Assembly (NCBI GenBank): GCA_016713535.1
Contig: JADJOY010000025.1
Span: 117,043-181,042, forward strand
Direction: 5' to 3'
DNA length: 64,000 nt
From: Deltaproteobacteria bacterium
GTDB lineage: Bacteria; JADJOY01
Made by a program: the position numbers and the translations under genes. Below the pieces are notes generated by a model. That model did not search any database, was not told the DNA's origin, and was given only the letters and a program-made list of their open reading frames with translations. Numbering within the stretch: position 1 is the stretch's first letter; each line of letters opens with the position of its first letter. Of the stretch, positions 9,205-20,801 are shown in pieces.

Positions 9205-10794
9205 TCAGGACCTGGCGCCGACGAGTTCGGGATTCTCGGCCGCCCAGCGATCGGGTAGCAGCTCATCGATGCGGCGTGCGAGGCCAGCCGGCGGCGATCT
9301 TGGCGAGGACGTCGCGCAGGTAGGACCAGGGCTCGACGCCCTGGAGCTGACAGGTGGCGAGGACCGGAGAGGCGATCGCCGCACGCTGCGCCCCGGCGTC
9401 CGAGCCCGCGAAGAGCCAGTTCTTCCGGCCCACCGCGATCCGGCGCAGCGCGCGCTCGGCGGCATTGTTGGTCATCGGGACGCGCCCGTCTTCGAGAAAC
9501 GCCAAGAGTGCGGGCCAGCGTCCCAGCGTGTAGCCCACCGCCTGCCGCAGCGGGCTCTTCGGCTCGACCGACTCGTCGTTCGCCGTCGCGGCCAGCCACT
9601 GTCCGAGTCCGTGGATCAGCGGCACGCTCTCCGCTGCGCCGCAACGCGAGGCAGTCGTCGGCGTTGAGCCCGTCATCCGAGGCGCGTCGCTCCACCGCGA
9701 AAAGCGCCTGCATCCATCGCAACGCGAGCGAAGCGCGGGCGTCGCCCGATTCGAGCGCGCCTCCACAAAGTACCGGCGCGCATGGGCCCAGCAGCCCGCC
9801 GCGCGCACCTCCGGGCGCTCGAAGACCTCGTCGAAACCGGCGTACCCATCCGCGACCAACCAACCGCGGCGCTCCGCCAAGAACCGCACCGGCCCGGCCT
9901 TCGTCCAGTTCGGCGTGTAGTCGTAGACCGCCCACCCTCGTCGCCGAGGTACACCCAGAGGTGACCGCGCTTCGAACCCCGGGTGGTCGCGGTCGAGGAC
10001 AGATCCCGGTGTCGTCGCAGGCAACACGTGCGCGCTCAACGCGCGCACGCGGATGCGCTCCACCACTGGCGCGAGTAGCTCCGCCGTCGCCTCCACCCAG
10101 CCCGCGGTGGTCGAGCGCGGCAGCCGGTGGCCGGCGAGCTCCCAGATCGCTTCCTGACGGTTCAGCGGCAGGCCGTGGCCGTACTGAGAGCGTCACGGCT
10201 GCGAGCAATCCCGGGCCTGGCAGTCCCTTGTCGATCACCTTCGGCGGCGCCGGCGCCACGACCACCTCGCCCTGGCACGGCTGGCACGCGTACTTGGCGC
10301 GCTTGTGCACGATCACCTTGAGCGTCGCCGGCACGCACCGAGCTCCTCGCTCGTCTCGTAGCCGATCGCGCTCTTCGCCACGCCGCACACCGCGCACTGG
10401 CACTCGGCCGCCGCCGGCTCGTACACCCGCTCCTCGCGCGGCAGATCGGCGGGCAGCTCACGGCGCCCCGTGGAGCCGCGTCGCTTCGTCGGAGGCGCGA
10501 CCGGAGCGTCGCTCTCGGGCGGCGGCGCCGGAGGTGCCGGTTCCGTCGGGCGAGCTTCGAGCGCCGCCTGGACGAAGAGCGCGAGCTGGTCGACGGAGAT
10601 CTTCTCGGGGAGACGGCCGTAGCGCGCCTTGCGCAGCTTCTGGTTCTCGAGCTTGAGCCGGTCGACGTGCTCGAGCACCTCGCGCAGCACGTGCTCGACC
10701 GAGGCGAGCGCCTCGTCGGATCGGCCTCGGAGATCAGTTGGCCCGCGAAGCGGACGACGCTCTTGGCTTGCTCGGAGGGTCGCGCGGTGGCCAC
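9205..10794 (-). pseudogene. tnpC: IS66 transposase TnpC (frameshifted)
   Basis: This is the DDE transposase of the element. The N-terminal leucine-zipper-like part (EVLEHVDRLKLENQKLRKAR, YGRLPEKIS) and the zinc-binding part (CQCAVCGV, then KYACQPC) lie at about 10250-10690. The catalytic core follows with WAVYDYTPNWTKAGPVRFL, ADGYAGFDEVFE, CWAHARRYFVEA and MTNNAAERALRRIAVGRKNW. The last residues (RIDELLPDRWA) end at 9205. The parts lie in three frames, with shifts near 10720, 10340, 10190, 9700 and 9290, so the sequence as given cannot encode a full enzyme. Corrected length, about 525 aa, is normal for IS66. In a recently inserted element these shifts are more likely sequence errors. Confidence 0.85.
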
Positions 10795-10827
10795 GCGCCG
10801 AACGGTGTCACGAGGTGCAAACGTTGT

Positions 10828-11205
10828 CTACGGTGAAGCGAAACGTTTTTGCGTCGTAGCGGAGTTTTTCCGGTGGCGACACCGTGCGCGCGGAAGCTGC
10901 CGTGGATCGGCGCCGTCGAGCAGCAACGCGAGCTCGACCGTGGTCATCTCGAGCCGGCTTCCCGGCGCTGCGCGAGGGATACGGAAGGTGCCCTTGGCGA
11001 GCTGCTTGTAGACGATCACGTACCCGGTGCGCTCCCAATACAGGCACTTGAGGAGGTCGCGACGACGGTTGGCGAAGACGTACAGATCACCGCTCTGCGG
11101 GTTGCCCGACCACTCCTCGCGCACGATCGCTGCGAGTCCCGGGAAGCCCTTGCGCATGTCCGTCGGAGCCGTCCACAGGAAGACGCGGGTCGGCCAGCTC
11201 AGCAC
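10828..11205 (-). CDS. tnpB: IS66 accessory protein TnpB
   Basis: This 125-aa protein, with GTG start at 11205 giving VLSWPTRVFLWTAPTDMRKG, matches IS66 Orf2/TnpB. It carries the conserved DMRKGFPGLAAIV, DLYVFANRRRDLLKCLYWE and GYVIVYKQLAKGTF segments. The start overlaps the tnpA stop by 7 bp, the usual coupling in these elements. TnpB is required for IS66 transposition but its biochemical role is unclear. The last 15 residues are basic and may be affected by a shift, since the core of the family ends around LALLLDG. Confidence 0.9.
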   Translation of the reverse strand: MLSWPTRVFLWTAPTDMRKGFPGLAAIVREEWSGNPQSGDLYVFANRRRDLLKCLYWERTGYVIVYKQLAKGTFRIPRAAPGSRLEMTTVELALLLDGADPRQLPRARCRHRKNSATTQKRFASP

Positions 11206-11567
11206 CGCCCACCCAGAACGGACACGACCCGTGCGAGGGTGTCGGCGTCGAAGCCCGGGCCGACGTGGATGCGGTGACCGGCCGGCGTCTCCACGACCAC
11301 GCCATCGCCACAGTCCGGCGCCTGCTCGTGTACCTCGTCGCCCTCGACCACATGCACCGCAACAAACCCGGCCTCCGCAGCGACGGTGGCCGACGCGAGA
11401 CGGCGGCGCCACCAGTACAGGCGCTGCGGGTCAAGACCGTGCTCGCGGGCGAGGTGATGCAGCGCCGCGCCCTCCGCTTCCGCCAGACCGATCACCCACC
11501 GGGCGTCGGCCTCGTCCCACCGCGTGCCACGAAGCCGCTGCAGCCGAGCTCGATCTCGTCCGTCCAC
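11199..11567 (-). CDS. tnpA: IS66 accessory protein TnpA (Orf1)
   Basis: This 122-aa protein begins MDGRDRARLQRLRGTRWDEA. It contains a helix-turn-helix of the transposase-8 type in ALHHLAREHGLDPQRLYWWR, typical of IS66 Orf1. The C-terminal half (VVVETPAGHRIHVGPGFDAD, then LARVVSVLG) matches the conserved end of the family. It is the first gene of the element, about 60 bp inside the terminal repeat, and overlaps tnpB. The frame is intact. Confidence 0.88.
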   Translation of the reverse strand: MDGRDRARLQRLRGTRWDEADARWVIGLAEAEGAALHHLAREHGLDPQRLYWWRRRLASATVAAEAGFVAVHVVEGDEVHEQAPDCGDGVVVETPAGHRIHVGPGFDADTLARVVSVLGGRC

Positions 11568-11627
11568 GCCACCCTCCTCGCCAGGGGGCAGCGAGTGTCA
11601 CGCGCGCGCGGGCCGGACTGAAGATGC

Positions 11628-11653
11628 GGTTCGTCGAACGCTTACGCGAGAGC
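11628..11653. repeat. IS66 terminal inverted repeat and target duplication (tnpA side)
   Basis: GGTTCGTCGAACGCTTAC (11628-11645) is the exact reverse complement of the other end, followed by GCGAGAGC (11646-11653), the second copy of the target duplication. Confidence 0.93.
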
Positions 11654-11815
11654 CGCCAACCCCGACCAGCTCGACACCGACGGGAACGGCGTGGGCGACG
11701 CGAGCCCGGGCTCGGTACCGCCGCCGCCCCCCCTGCCTCGCCGCGGACGAAGCGTCGGCGCTCCAGGGCGCGGCCAGCGCCGGGTCGGCGGGAGTTGGAG
11801 CAGAGGCGCGAGTCG
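11646..11815 (+). pseudogene. TSP3-repeat gene remnant split by IS66
   Basis: Just outside the element the reading from 11652 is AANPDQLDTDGNGVGDASPG, a thrombospondin type-3 repeat nearly identical to the one at 7700-7755 in the large secreted gene. Across the target site the restored reading would be CARAANPDQLD, which fits the C-P-x-x-A-N-x-D-Q motif, so IS66 probably landed in a TSP3 repeat. Only about 150 bp are recognisable, with a Pro-run and Arg-rich noise after it. From 11816 to 11983 I see only a small hairpin (11946-11962, GGGCCG/CGGCCC) and no gene. Confidence 0.6.
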
Positions 11816-11983
11816 TTACAACGCGCTATCGAAATCCATCACAAATCGCCAGATGAAATCATCACTTTACGCCATGGAATTCAGCAACAACTTGCTTTCC
11901 AAGCAGACCGGGATGCCCACGAAACAGGCTGTTTTCGGCCCCTCAGGGCCGCGAAACGGCCCGGAATCGCCGCTCAAGGCGCT

Positions 11984-13375
11984 TCAGCCGAGCGGGATGA
12001 CGCTGCCGGGGTCAATGAGCCACTGCAGGTAGAGCTCGAGCGCGGTGTAGCCGTCCTGCCCGACGAGGTTGTTGGAAGGCGTCGCGGGGTCGGTGCCGTA
12101 CCAGGTCTCCCAGGTGTCGGGCAGGCCGTCGAGGTCGGTGTCGAGCGGCGCCGCGCCTCCGGCGATCGCGGGCCAGGCGGGCACGCTCTCCTTGATCGAG
12201 CCCTGGGTGCCGTAGCTCTGGAGCTCGGCGATGAAGCGCTGATCGGCGGCGTCGCGGTTCCAGGGGCGGGCACCAGCGTCGGCGAGGATGGTGGCGAGGG
12301 CGGCGCCGGCGGTCTGCACGGCGCCGATCCGCGCCCACGGCTCGACCGCGATCGGGCTGGCGAGCCAGGTCACGCTGCCCTGGGTGTTGGCGGTGGTCGC
12401 GGCCACCGCGTCGAGGCTGCCGTTGGCGTTGCCGTCGAGGAGGTTGCCGCTCAGGTGGAGGGTGTCGCCACCGCTGCCGGCGCGCAGCACGGTGTTCTGG
12501 TAGTTGCCGGCGGCGTCGCAGCCGGTGCGCGGTGCTCGGCCCGGCGATGTGGACGTTCGCCACCATGTTCCAGTTGGCGGTCTCGTTGTCGGTGATCGTC
12601 GACTGGGTGCCCAGTCGGCCATGTGGCCCCAGTTGTAGACGACGTTGTTGACCAGCTTTCGAGGAGCATCGGCTGGCGTTCTGCGGACGCCGCGGCGGCG
12701 TGCGGCCGAGCTGGTTCAGGTAGAGGTTCCGCCACAAGGACGCGGTCGCCGCCTGGGTCTCCGAGTTCACCAGGCTGCCGTACTGGGAGAGACCTTGGAG
12801 GACTTCCGCGATGACCGAGTTCTGCACGGTGACGCTGGTGACGTCGCCGGTCACCGAGAGCGTCTCGTCCTGCCCCACGAGGCGTGAGACGTGGTCGAGA
12901 TGACGTCGGGAGTCGGAGACGGAGATCGTGTCGCGCTCGCTGTCGGTGTCGTCGCCGTAGCGCACCCGGATAAATGGCGGACGATGACGGGGTCGAGCCG
13001 TTCTTGATCTGCAGCGCGGCTGCCGCGGATCAGGATGCCGTCTCCGGCGCGATCTGGGCTGGCGATGGTCAGGTTCGACTTGCCGCCGCCACCGGCAGCG
13101 GGTCGCTCGCGCGAGTGGTGCCGCCGACCGCGAACACGATCGTGCGCGGCGTGGCGCCAGCGGTCGCGATCGCGTCGCGGGCGAGCCCGCCCCCGAGCCG
13201 CTCAGGCTGGCGACGGTGTAGACTCACCGCCGTGCCGCCGGCGGCGAGCGAGCCGTAGCCCTCGGCGCCGTAGAACGCCTTCATCTGCGCAGGCGGCGAA
13301 GCGCGGCCACCCCGCCGAGCACCACCAGCAGCCCCGCTGCACATATCCCACCCGCGTCGCTGATCGCCCCATCCG
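11984..13375 (-). pseudogene. Secreted pectate-lyase-like polysaccharide lyase (frameshifted)
   Basis: Read with frame corrections this is a family-1-like pectate lyase. A hydrophobic leader (CAAGLLVVLGGVAALRR) is followed by AFYGAEGYGSLAAGG, the usual N-terminal AFPGAEGxG motif. Then come LRDAIATAGATPRTIVFAVG, DDTDSERDTISVSD, SRLVGQDETLSVTGDVTSV and VQNSVIAEVLQGLSQYGS, strands of the right-handed beta helix. The C-terminus has DAAGNYQNTVLRAGSGGDT, then the Ca-binding DTDLDGLPDTWE and GYTALELYLQWL, ending at 11984. Shifts are needed near 13280, 13200, 13020, 12900, 12680 and 12530. A typical enzyme cleaves pectate by beta-elimination outside the cell. Family is fairly sure; activity is not, and the start is approximate. 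Confidence 0.65.
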
Positions 13376-13688
13376 GTTCTGCCCTTCGATCTTGCACCGC
13401 GCGCCTGGCAGAAAGCCACGCGCGGACACGCCTGCGCTCGGCACCGGCCATGCACTGGTTTCCGCGCGGGGTGGCGAGCCCGCGGCGTCGGCAACATCCT
13501 TGACGGACCGCGGTCCCTCCCGCCGGAAGCGAGTGGGGCCATGAAGACGTCATCTCGGTCGATTGCAGCGAAGGCGAGGCGCGGCGGCGAAGCGGGTTCG
13601 TCCTCGCGTAAACGCGCCGTACGAGAAGTCCTGACGGGCGCGGTGTGCGCGGCGATCGGGGTCGCGCTGTGCGATCCTGGAGCGCGCC

Positions 13689-16630
13689 GTGAGTGTTCGG
13701 CTTGCTGCTGACAGGCGCCACGCCGGCGCAGGAGCGCAGTCGACCCGCCGCGGTGGCATCCCCGCGGCGACCGAGACGACCACCTTGGCCGCGCGACATC
13801 CCCCCCCCGACGGCACCATCCGCATGTTCGAGCCCGCAGGTCGAGTCTTGGTCGGCGACACCCGGCAGTCGCTGCCGCGCCGCGATCTCGCTCACCCGCC
13901 CCGGCGGCAACGCTGGCGGTGTTCCGGGGCGGTGCGTCACACCGCCAAGATCCGCACCGATGGCGGCGCGAAGAGCGCCGCGCTCGAAAGCAGGTGGTGG
14001 TGACGCGCGTGCTGCCCGACCTCGGCGACGCCGAGGAACCGCGGGTCCGCGCCCTCGAAGGCTCGCTCGCGAAGCTCCATCCCACCATCGCCACCGATCG
14101 CCTCGCCCTCCGCGGTCGACCTCCGCCAAAGGCACCGACCATTGCCAGCCCGCCTTTCGCAACGCGCCGCCCCAAGGCATCCTGGTGTCCGAAGCAGCCG
14201 GCGGTGCTGATGCCTATCGACGGTAGCCCGAGCGGCGCCCCACCGAGGCACCAACCCGGAGCAGATCGTGAAACACGCCGTTCGCGGTGATCCACCAGCC
14301 GAGCGCCCAGCGCTACTTCACCAGAAACGGCCGGTTCTGGTACTCGCGATCGAGCCCACCGGGCCGTGGACCACCGTCCCGGAGCCGCCCGTGGAGATCG
14401 CGAAGGCGGTCGCCGAGTCACGGCAGAAGGCCGAGGCGCGGCGCGCGGTGGGCGGCACGAGCGACGCCGCCGCGGATGCCGCCGGCTCGAGCGCGGCCGA
14501 TGGAGGCCTGGGCTCGAGCGCCACGGCGCCCGCGATCGTGGTCTCGACCGAGCCCGCCGAGCTCCTGGTGTTCGGCGGCGAGCCGAGCTGGGCGCCCCTC
14601 ACCGGCACCGACCTGCTTGTGGCGATGAACACCCCGGGCGACGTGTTCGTCGAGATCTCCACCCAGCGGCGCTTCGTGCTTCTCGCTGGCCGCTGGTTCG
14701 TGGCCCAGAGCCTCGACGGCCCGTGGAGCTTCGTCGCCGCCGACCAGCTCCCCGCCGACTTTGCGACGATCCCGCCCGGAGACCGCCAAGGCCCTACGTG
14801 CGCGCGAGCGTCGCCGGCACGCCGGAGGCGCAAGACGCGGTGCTACAGACGCAGATCCCGCAGACCACGGCCATCGACCGCCGCACCGCCAAGCTCGACG
14901 TGAGCCTCGACGGCGCGCCGCGCTTCGAGGCGATCCCCGGCACTGAGGTCGCGTACGCGGTGAACAGCGGCGCGCAGGTGCTGAAGATCCACGACCGCTT
15001 TCGCGGTCGATCAGGGCGTGTGGTTCACGGCACCCGGCCCCGATGGTCCGGGAGGTCGCCGATCAGCGACCGCCGGAGGTCGAGTCGATCCCGCCGTCGT
15101 CGCCCGTCTACAACACCCGCTACGTCTACGTACGACTCGACGCCCGAGTACGTGCAGGTCGGCTACCTGCCGGGCTACGTCGGCACGTACGTCTACGGTC
15201 CGACCGTCGTGTACGGCACCGGCTACCGGTATCGGCCGTGGTACGGCGCCTCGTTCTACGCCCGTCCCTACACGTGGGCTTCGGCGTTCGCTACGTGCCG
15301 TGGTGGGGCTCGTGGTTCGACGACCCGTACAGCGACTTCCTGTGGGTCGGCCGGGGCTGGGGTTCCTCGCATCACCACCACCATCACCACCGACTGCCCG
15401 CCCGGCTGGTACGGCCTGGTCCGCGACCGGTCTACCGCCCGCCCCGACCTATCGCCCGCCGCCGCAGCCCGGGCACGTGCCGCCGCCTCCGGGAGCGCTT
15501 CTCGCGCGGGCCGCGGCCGCCGGCGGCCTCGCACAACCTCTACGTCGCGCCGCGGAACCTGCCGCGGGCCCCGCGCCCCGTGGCCACCCAACAGCCCAGG
15601 TCGTACGTGGCGCCGGCCACCACTCCGGCGCGGCCGAGCCACCCGGCCTCGATGCGGCCCAGCCCGTCGACGCGCCGAGCGTCACGCCGGCCCCGCGGCG
15701 GTGCCAGGCGCGAGCCAGCCGCGGAGCCAGCCGCCGAGCACCTACGTGCCGCCGTCGAGCACGCCCAGCTCGAAGCCGGGCGCGGGCTGGAGCACGCCGT
15801 CGCACAAGCCGCCGAGCGTTGCCCGCGGCCCGGCACCCCTCGCCAGCAGCGCCGCGCTCGCCGCTACCGCCCTCGACCCCCGCGGCGCCGCCCTCCAACT
15901 TCGGCGGCGCGAACCGCGAAGGTCGCGATGGCGGTGATGGGCGAAGCACGCCGGATGGCGCTCCGGACGCCCGCCCCGGGTACACGCCTCCCTCGCTGCC
16001 GCGAGGTGGCGCGGCGACCCCGGGCAGCGGCGGGAGCTTCCCGTCGCAGCCGCGGTCGCAGCCCTGGTCGCCGAACGTCGAGCCGCGCGCGCCGCGCGGC
16101 GCCGATCGATGGCGGTGAGGACGCCCGACCTCGAACGCCTGGCTGCCGCGGGCGCGGCGGCGGCGGGCTGGTCGCAGCCCGAGCCGCGTTACCAGCCGCG
16201 CTACGAGCCCCGGGTCCAGCCGGTGATCGATCGCGGCACCGCCGTCGCTGATCCGCTACGTGCCGCGCGGCAACCGCCAGACGGTCGAGGCCTCGCGCTC
16301 CACCCGCAGCGCAGGTCGCTCCGCCCGCGCGATCCAGAGCAACCAGGGCGGGCGCGGCGGCTGGTCGGGTCGCTCGACGCAGGTCGAGGCGCGCGTCGCG
16401 ATGCCGAGCATGCGCGCGCCTGAGCCCGAGCGGATCCGCGTTCCCCGCCCGAGCCGCAGCCGGTGGCGGAGCGGTGCAGCCGCGGGGCTCACCGCGCCGG
16501 CCGCGCCGACGGCCGGCCCCGCGCTCGTTCGAGCAGCGCGCCGAGTGACTTCATGCCGAGCAGCCGGCCGATGCCGTCGTACGGCGCGCCGAGCGCGAAT
16601 CGCGGCGGCAACCCGCCGCGCCACCGGTGA
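13689..16630 (+). pseudogene. Large exported protein with Tyr/Gly-rich and Pro-rich C-terminus (many frameshifts)
   Basis: The pieces fit a family of roughly 900-1000-aa exported proteins often labelled carbohydrate-binding family V/XII-like. An N-terminal PRDIPPP-type segment follows a leader around 13690-13810. It continues with PFAVIHQPSAQRYFTRNG, RFWYSR and GPWTTVPEPPVEIAKAVAES at 14280-14420. A second repeat has SWAPLTGTDLLVAMNTPGDV, then RRFVLLAGRWFVAQSLDGPW. Around 15110-15260 is the Tyr-rich hallmark YVQVGYLPGYVGTYVYGPTV. The tail is Pro/Ser/Arg-rich and ends PPRHR at TGA 16628-16630. At least eight indels break it. Function is unknown; the composition suggests a cell-surface or periplasmic structural protein. 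Confidence 0.5.
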
Positions 16631-16634
16631 GGGA

Positions 16635-18205
<1,571 letters not shown>

Positions 18206-18207
18206 TC

Positions 18208-19311
18208 ATGGCCGCGACGCCTTCCGCGACGATCCCGTCCAGCACGCGCTGGCTCGACCTGAGCCGCGCCGACCTCGAGGCGCCCGCGACGCCCTCCGCG
18301 CGCCACGCGCGTCCACGCGCGCACGCTGATCCGGAACACCCACCGCCTGCCGCGAAGATCCGTGGACGACCGCTCGCTGCCGTCCGCGCTCGTGGAGGAG
18401 ATCGCGCGCTTCGGCTTCGAGCCGCCGGTCGTCCGCGAGACCCGTCACTCGGAGGTGGATGGCGCGGTGAAGCTACTCGTCGCGCTGCCCCGACCATCGA
18501 GCGAGCCGGAGCGCGCCGCCGACGCCGAGGCCGTCCTGATCCCCGAAGCCGCGCGCGCGTGACCTTGTGCGTGTCGAGCCAGATCGGCTGCGCACAAGGC
18601 TGTGTTCTGCCACACCGGCCGCATGGGCCTCACGCGCAACCTCGCGGCCGGAGAGATCGTGGCGCAGGTCCTCGCCGCCAACCGCTGGCTCGCCGCCGAG
18701 CCCGGCTACTCGCGGCGCGCGGCTTCGACCCCACCCAGCGCGTCACCAACGTGGTGTTCATGGGGATGGGCGAGCCGCTCGACAACGCCGACGCGGTCGC
18801 CGACGCGATCGCGATCCTCACCGACCCCGCGGGCGCCGCGGTGCCGCTGCGGCGGGTGACGATCTCGACCGCGGGGCATCTCGACGGCCTCGAGCGGCTG
18901 CTCGCGCGCTGGCCGCGCGTGCCGATCGCGCTCAGCTTGCATGCCACCGAGCAGCACGCGCGCGCCGGGCTCATGCCCATCACCGAGCGCTTCCCGCTCG
19001 ACCGTGTGCGGATCGGCTGGCGTGCCTGAGCCAGGATCAGGCGCAGCCGATCTTCGTCCAGTACACGCTCTTCGCGGGCGTCAACGACTCACCCGCGCAC
19101 GCCGAGGCGCTCGCCGCGTGGTGCGCCGCGCGCCCGCGGCGAAGGTGAACCTGATCCCGTTCAACCGTTCCCGGGCTCCGGCCTGCGCGCCCGGATGACC
19201 CGACGGTCGCCGCGATCCCGCGACGCTCCACCGCGCCGGTCTGCGTGTGATGCGCCGCCACAGCAGGGCCCCGACATCGCCGCGGCATGCGGCCAGCTCG
19301 CGTTCCGCTGA
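18208..19311 (+). CDS. rlmN: Dual-specificity rRNA/tRNA adenine C2-methyltransferase RlmN (frameshifted in this sequence)
   Basis: RlmN is a radical SAM enzyme that methylates A2503 of 23S rRNA and A37 of some tRNAs. From ATG 18208 (TRWLDLSRADLEA) the protein continues as VTLCVSSQIGCAQGC then FCHTGRMGLTRNLAAGEIV. These are the CxxxCxxC cluster motif, here broken by two missing bases after the second Cys at about 18603. NVVFMGMGEPLDNADAVADA, VTISTAGHLDGL and PIALSLHATEQHARAGLMPI are diagnostic. FVQYTLFAGVNDSPAHAEAL and VNLIPFN lie near the end, and GQLAFR stops at 19309-19311. About seven shifts are needed. Corrected length, about 365 aa, is normal. As for aroG, sequence error is more likely than loss. 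Confidence 0.85.
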
Positions 19312-19431
19312 CCCCGCCGGCCGCACTCCTGAGCGCCCGCCCTCCGTTGCGCGCCGCTCACGTGCAATGGCACGACGGAGCAGGCGGTCGCGCCGCTCCT
19401 CGCCCTCTCCCGCACCCTTCGGAGCTCGCAT

Positions 19432-20757
19432 GCCAACCGTTCTCGCTCGGGCGCTTCGCGCCGCCCCCTGCCCCTCGCGCTGCCGCCGCCGTCGGCGCGT
19501 GCAGGTGACCTCACGACCCTCGCGACGCGTGCCCCGGCGAGAGCACCGTGATCGCGGGCTCCGGGCTTCGGCGCCCTCCCAGGCTCGGGCAGCGTCCCGC
19601 TTGGCTCGGCGTCGGCGTCGGTCGTGAGCTGGTCCGACACCTCGATCACGGCGAACGTGCCCGCGGGCGTCGCGGGCGTGGTCAACGTGGTGGTGCACCA
19701 CCGCCGGCGGAAACTCGACTCCCCTCCCGTTCCGCGCGATCGAGTGCCCGATGACGGGCGGCGCCGGGCGCCCCGGCTCGCGCTCCGACCGGGCGGCGAG
19801 CCGCTGCCGCGGTGTCGCAGGCGGGGTCGCTCGTGTACCTGACCAGGGCGCGGGTTCGTGGAGCGCGCCCGAGACGGTCGACGTCCTCGGCAGCGGCGCG
19901 TTCTGGAAAGCATCGCCGTCACGCCGGACGGGCGTCCCAGCGTCGTCTACCCGCAGGGACCGGCCAGCCAGGGCAACCAGCCGGGCGTTCACCGCTTCCG
20001 GACGGCAGCGGCTGGTCACCGGCGGTGGTGGCGTGCAACGACAACCCGACCTTCCCCGCTGTTTCGGGGCTGCAGCGCCATCCGCCTGGTCTCGATCGGC
20101 GACGGCTCGCTCGCGCTGTTCAGCATCGGCGCGGATCGCTACGGCGCGAACTGGGTGAACCGCCGCGGCTGGGACGGCACGAGCTGGGGCGGCGCGGGCA
20201 CCGTCGACTACGCGTCGATCGGCTCCCACATCCACGACCACCAGGCGGCCGCCGGCTTCAGCACCTGGCATCTCGTCGAGCGCCGCAGCGACTACGGTTC
20301 CGGCACCGGTCAACCACCACCAGGAGCTCCACTTCCAGCCCGGCCCCACCGACACGCTCGCGACCACCACGACCGACTCGTTCGGCACGCCGTCCGCCGC
20401 CGCCTCGTTCGGCCGCATGCACTTCGTGTGGCGCGACGGCGCGAACCTGGTGCACCGCTACCGCGACATGACCGCGGGCACGCTGAGCAGCCAGGTCACG
20501 GTGGCGGCCGGCGTGACGGCTCGCCGACGCCCGCGGTGGCCGCCGATCCGATCGGCGACGACGGCGCCTTCGCCGTGTGGCTCGAGAACGGCCAGCTCCG
20601 CGGCTCCACGTTCAGCGCCACGGCCGGCACATGGAGCGCCCCGCTGCTGGTCGCCTCCAACGCCGGCAGCGCGCCGGTGGCCGCGGCGTACGGCGGCGTC
20701 ACGCACCTGGCGTGGCTCGGGACCGCTGGCGAGCTGCGCTACACCTCGCTGCCGTGA
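19432..20757 (+). pseudogene. Exported protein with IPT/TIG domain and propeller-like repeats (frameshifted)
   Basis: After an Ala-rich leader the reading VIAGSGFGALPGSGSVPLGS, SVVSWSDTSITANVPAG, VVNVVVHH is a clear IPT/TIG (Ig-like) domain. The rest looks like a beta-propeller of BNR/sialidase style: GSWSAPETVDVLGSG, IAVTPDGRPSVVYPQGPASQ, SIGDGSLALFSIGADRYGAN, RMHFVWRDGANLVHRYRDM, GDDGAFAVWLENGQLRG and VTHLAWLGTAGELRYTSLP, ending at TGA 20755-20757. Frames change at least five times. The next gene, convergent on the other strand, belongs to the same propeller class. No catalytic residues can be assigned; a secreted binding role is a guess. Confidence 0.5.
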
Positions 20758-20801
20758 CCGCGGCGCGGCGGCGGCCGGCGCGCACCGGCGCCGCGCGCCG
20801 C

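Larger units (their letters stand above)
9173..11645 (-). mobile_element. IS66-family insertion sequence, 2473 bp, with exact ends
   Basis: Both ends are visible. GTAAGCGTTCGACGAACC at 9173-9190 and its exact reverse complement at 11628-11645 are 18-bp perfect inverted repeats. They begin with GTAA, as is usual for IS66. The 8 bp outside each end are identical (GCGAGAGC at 9165-9172 and 11646-11653), the target duplication length of IS66 elements. Inside, on the minus strand, are tnpA, tnpB and tnpC in IS66 order. tnpC is frameshifted in this sequence. Perfect ends and duplication indicate a fairly recent insertion. Confidence 0.95.
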
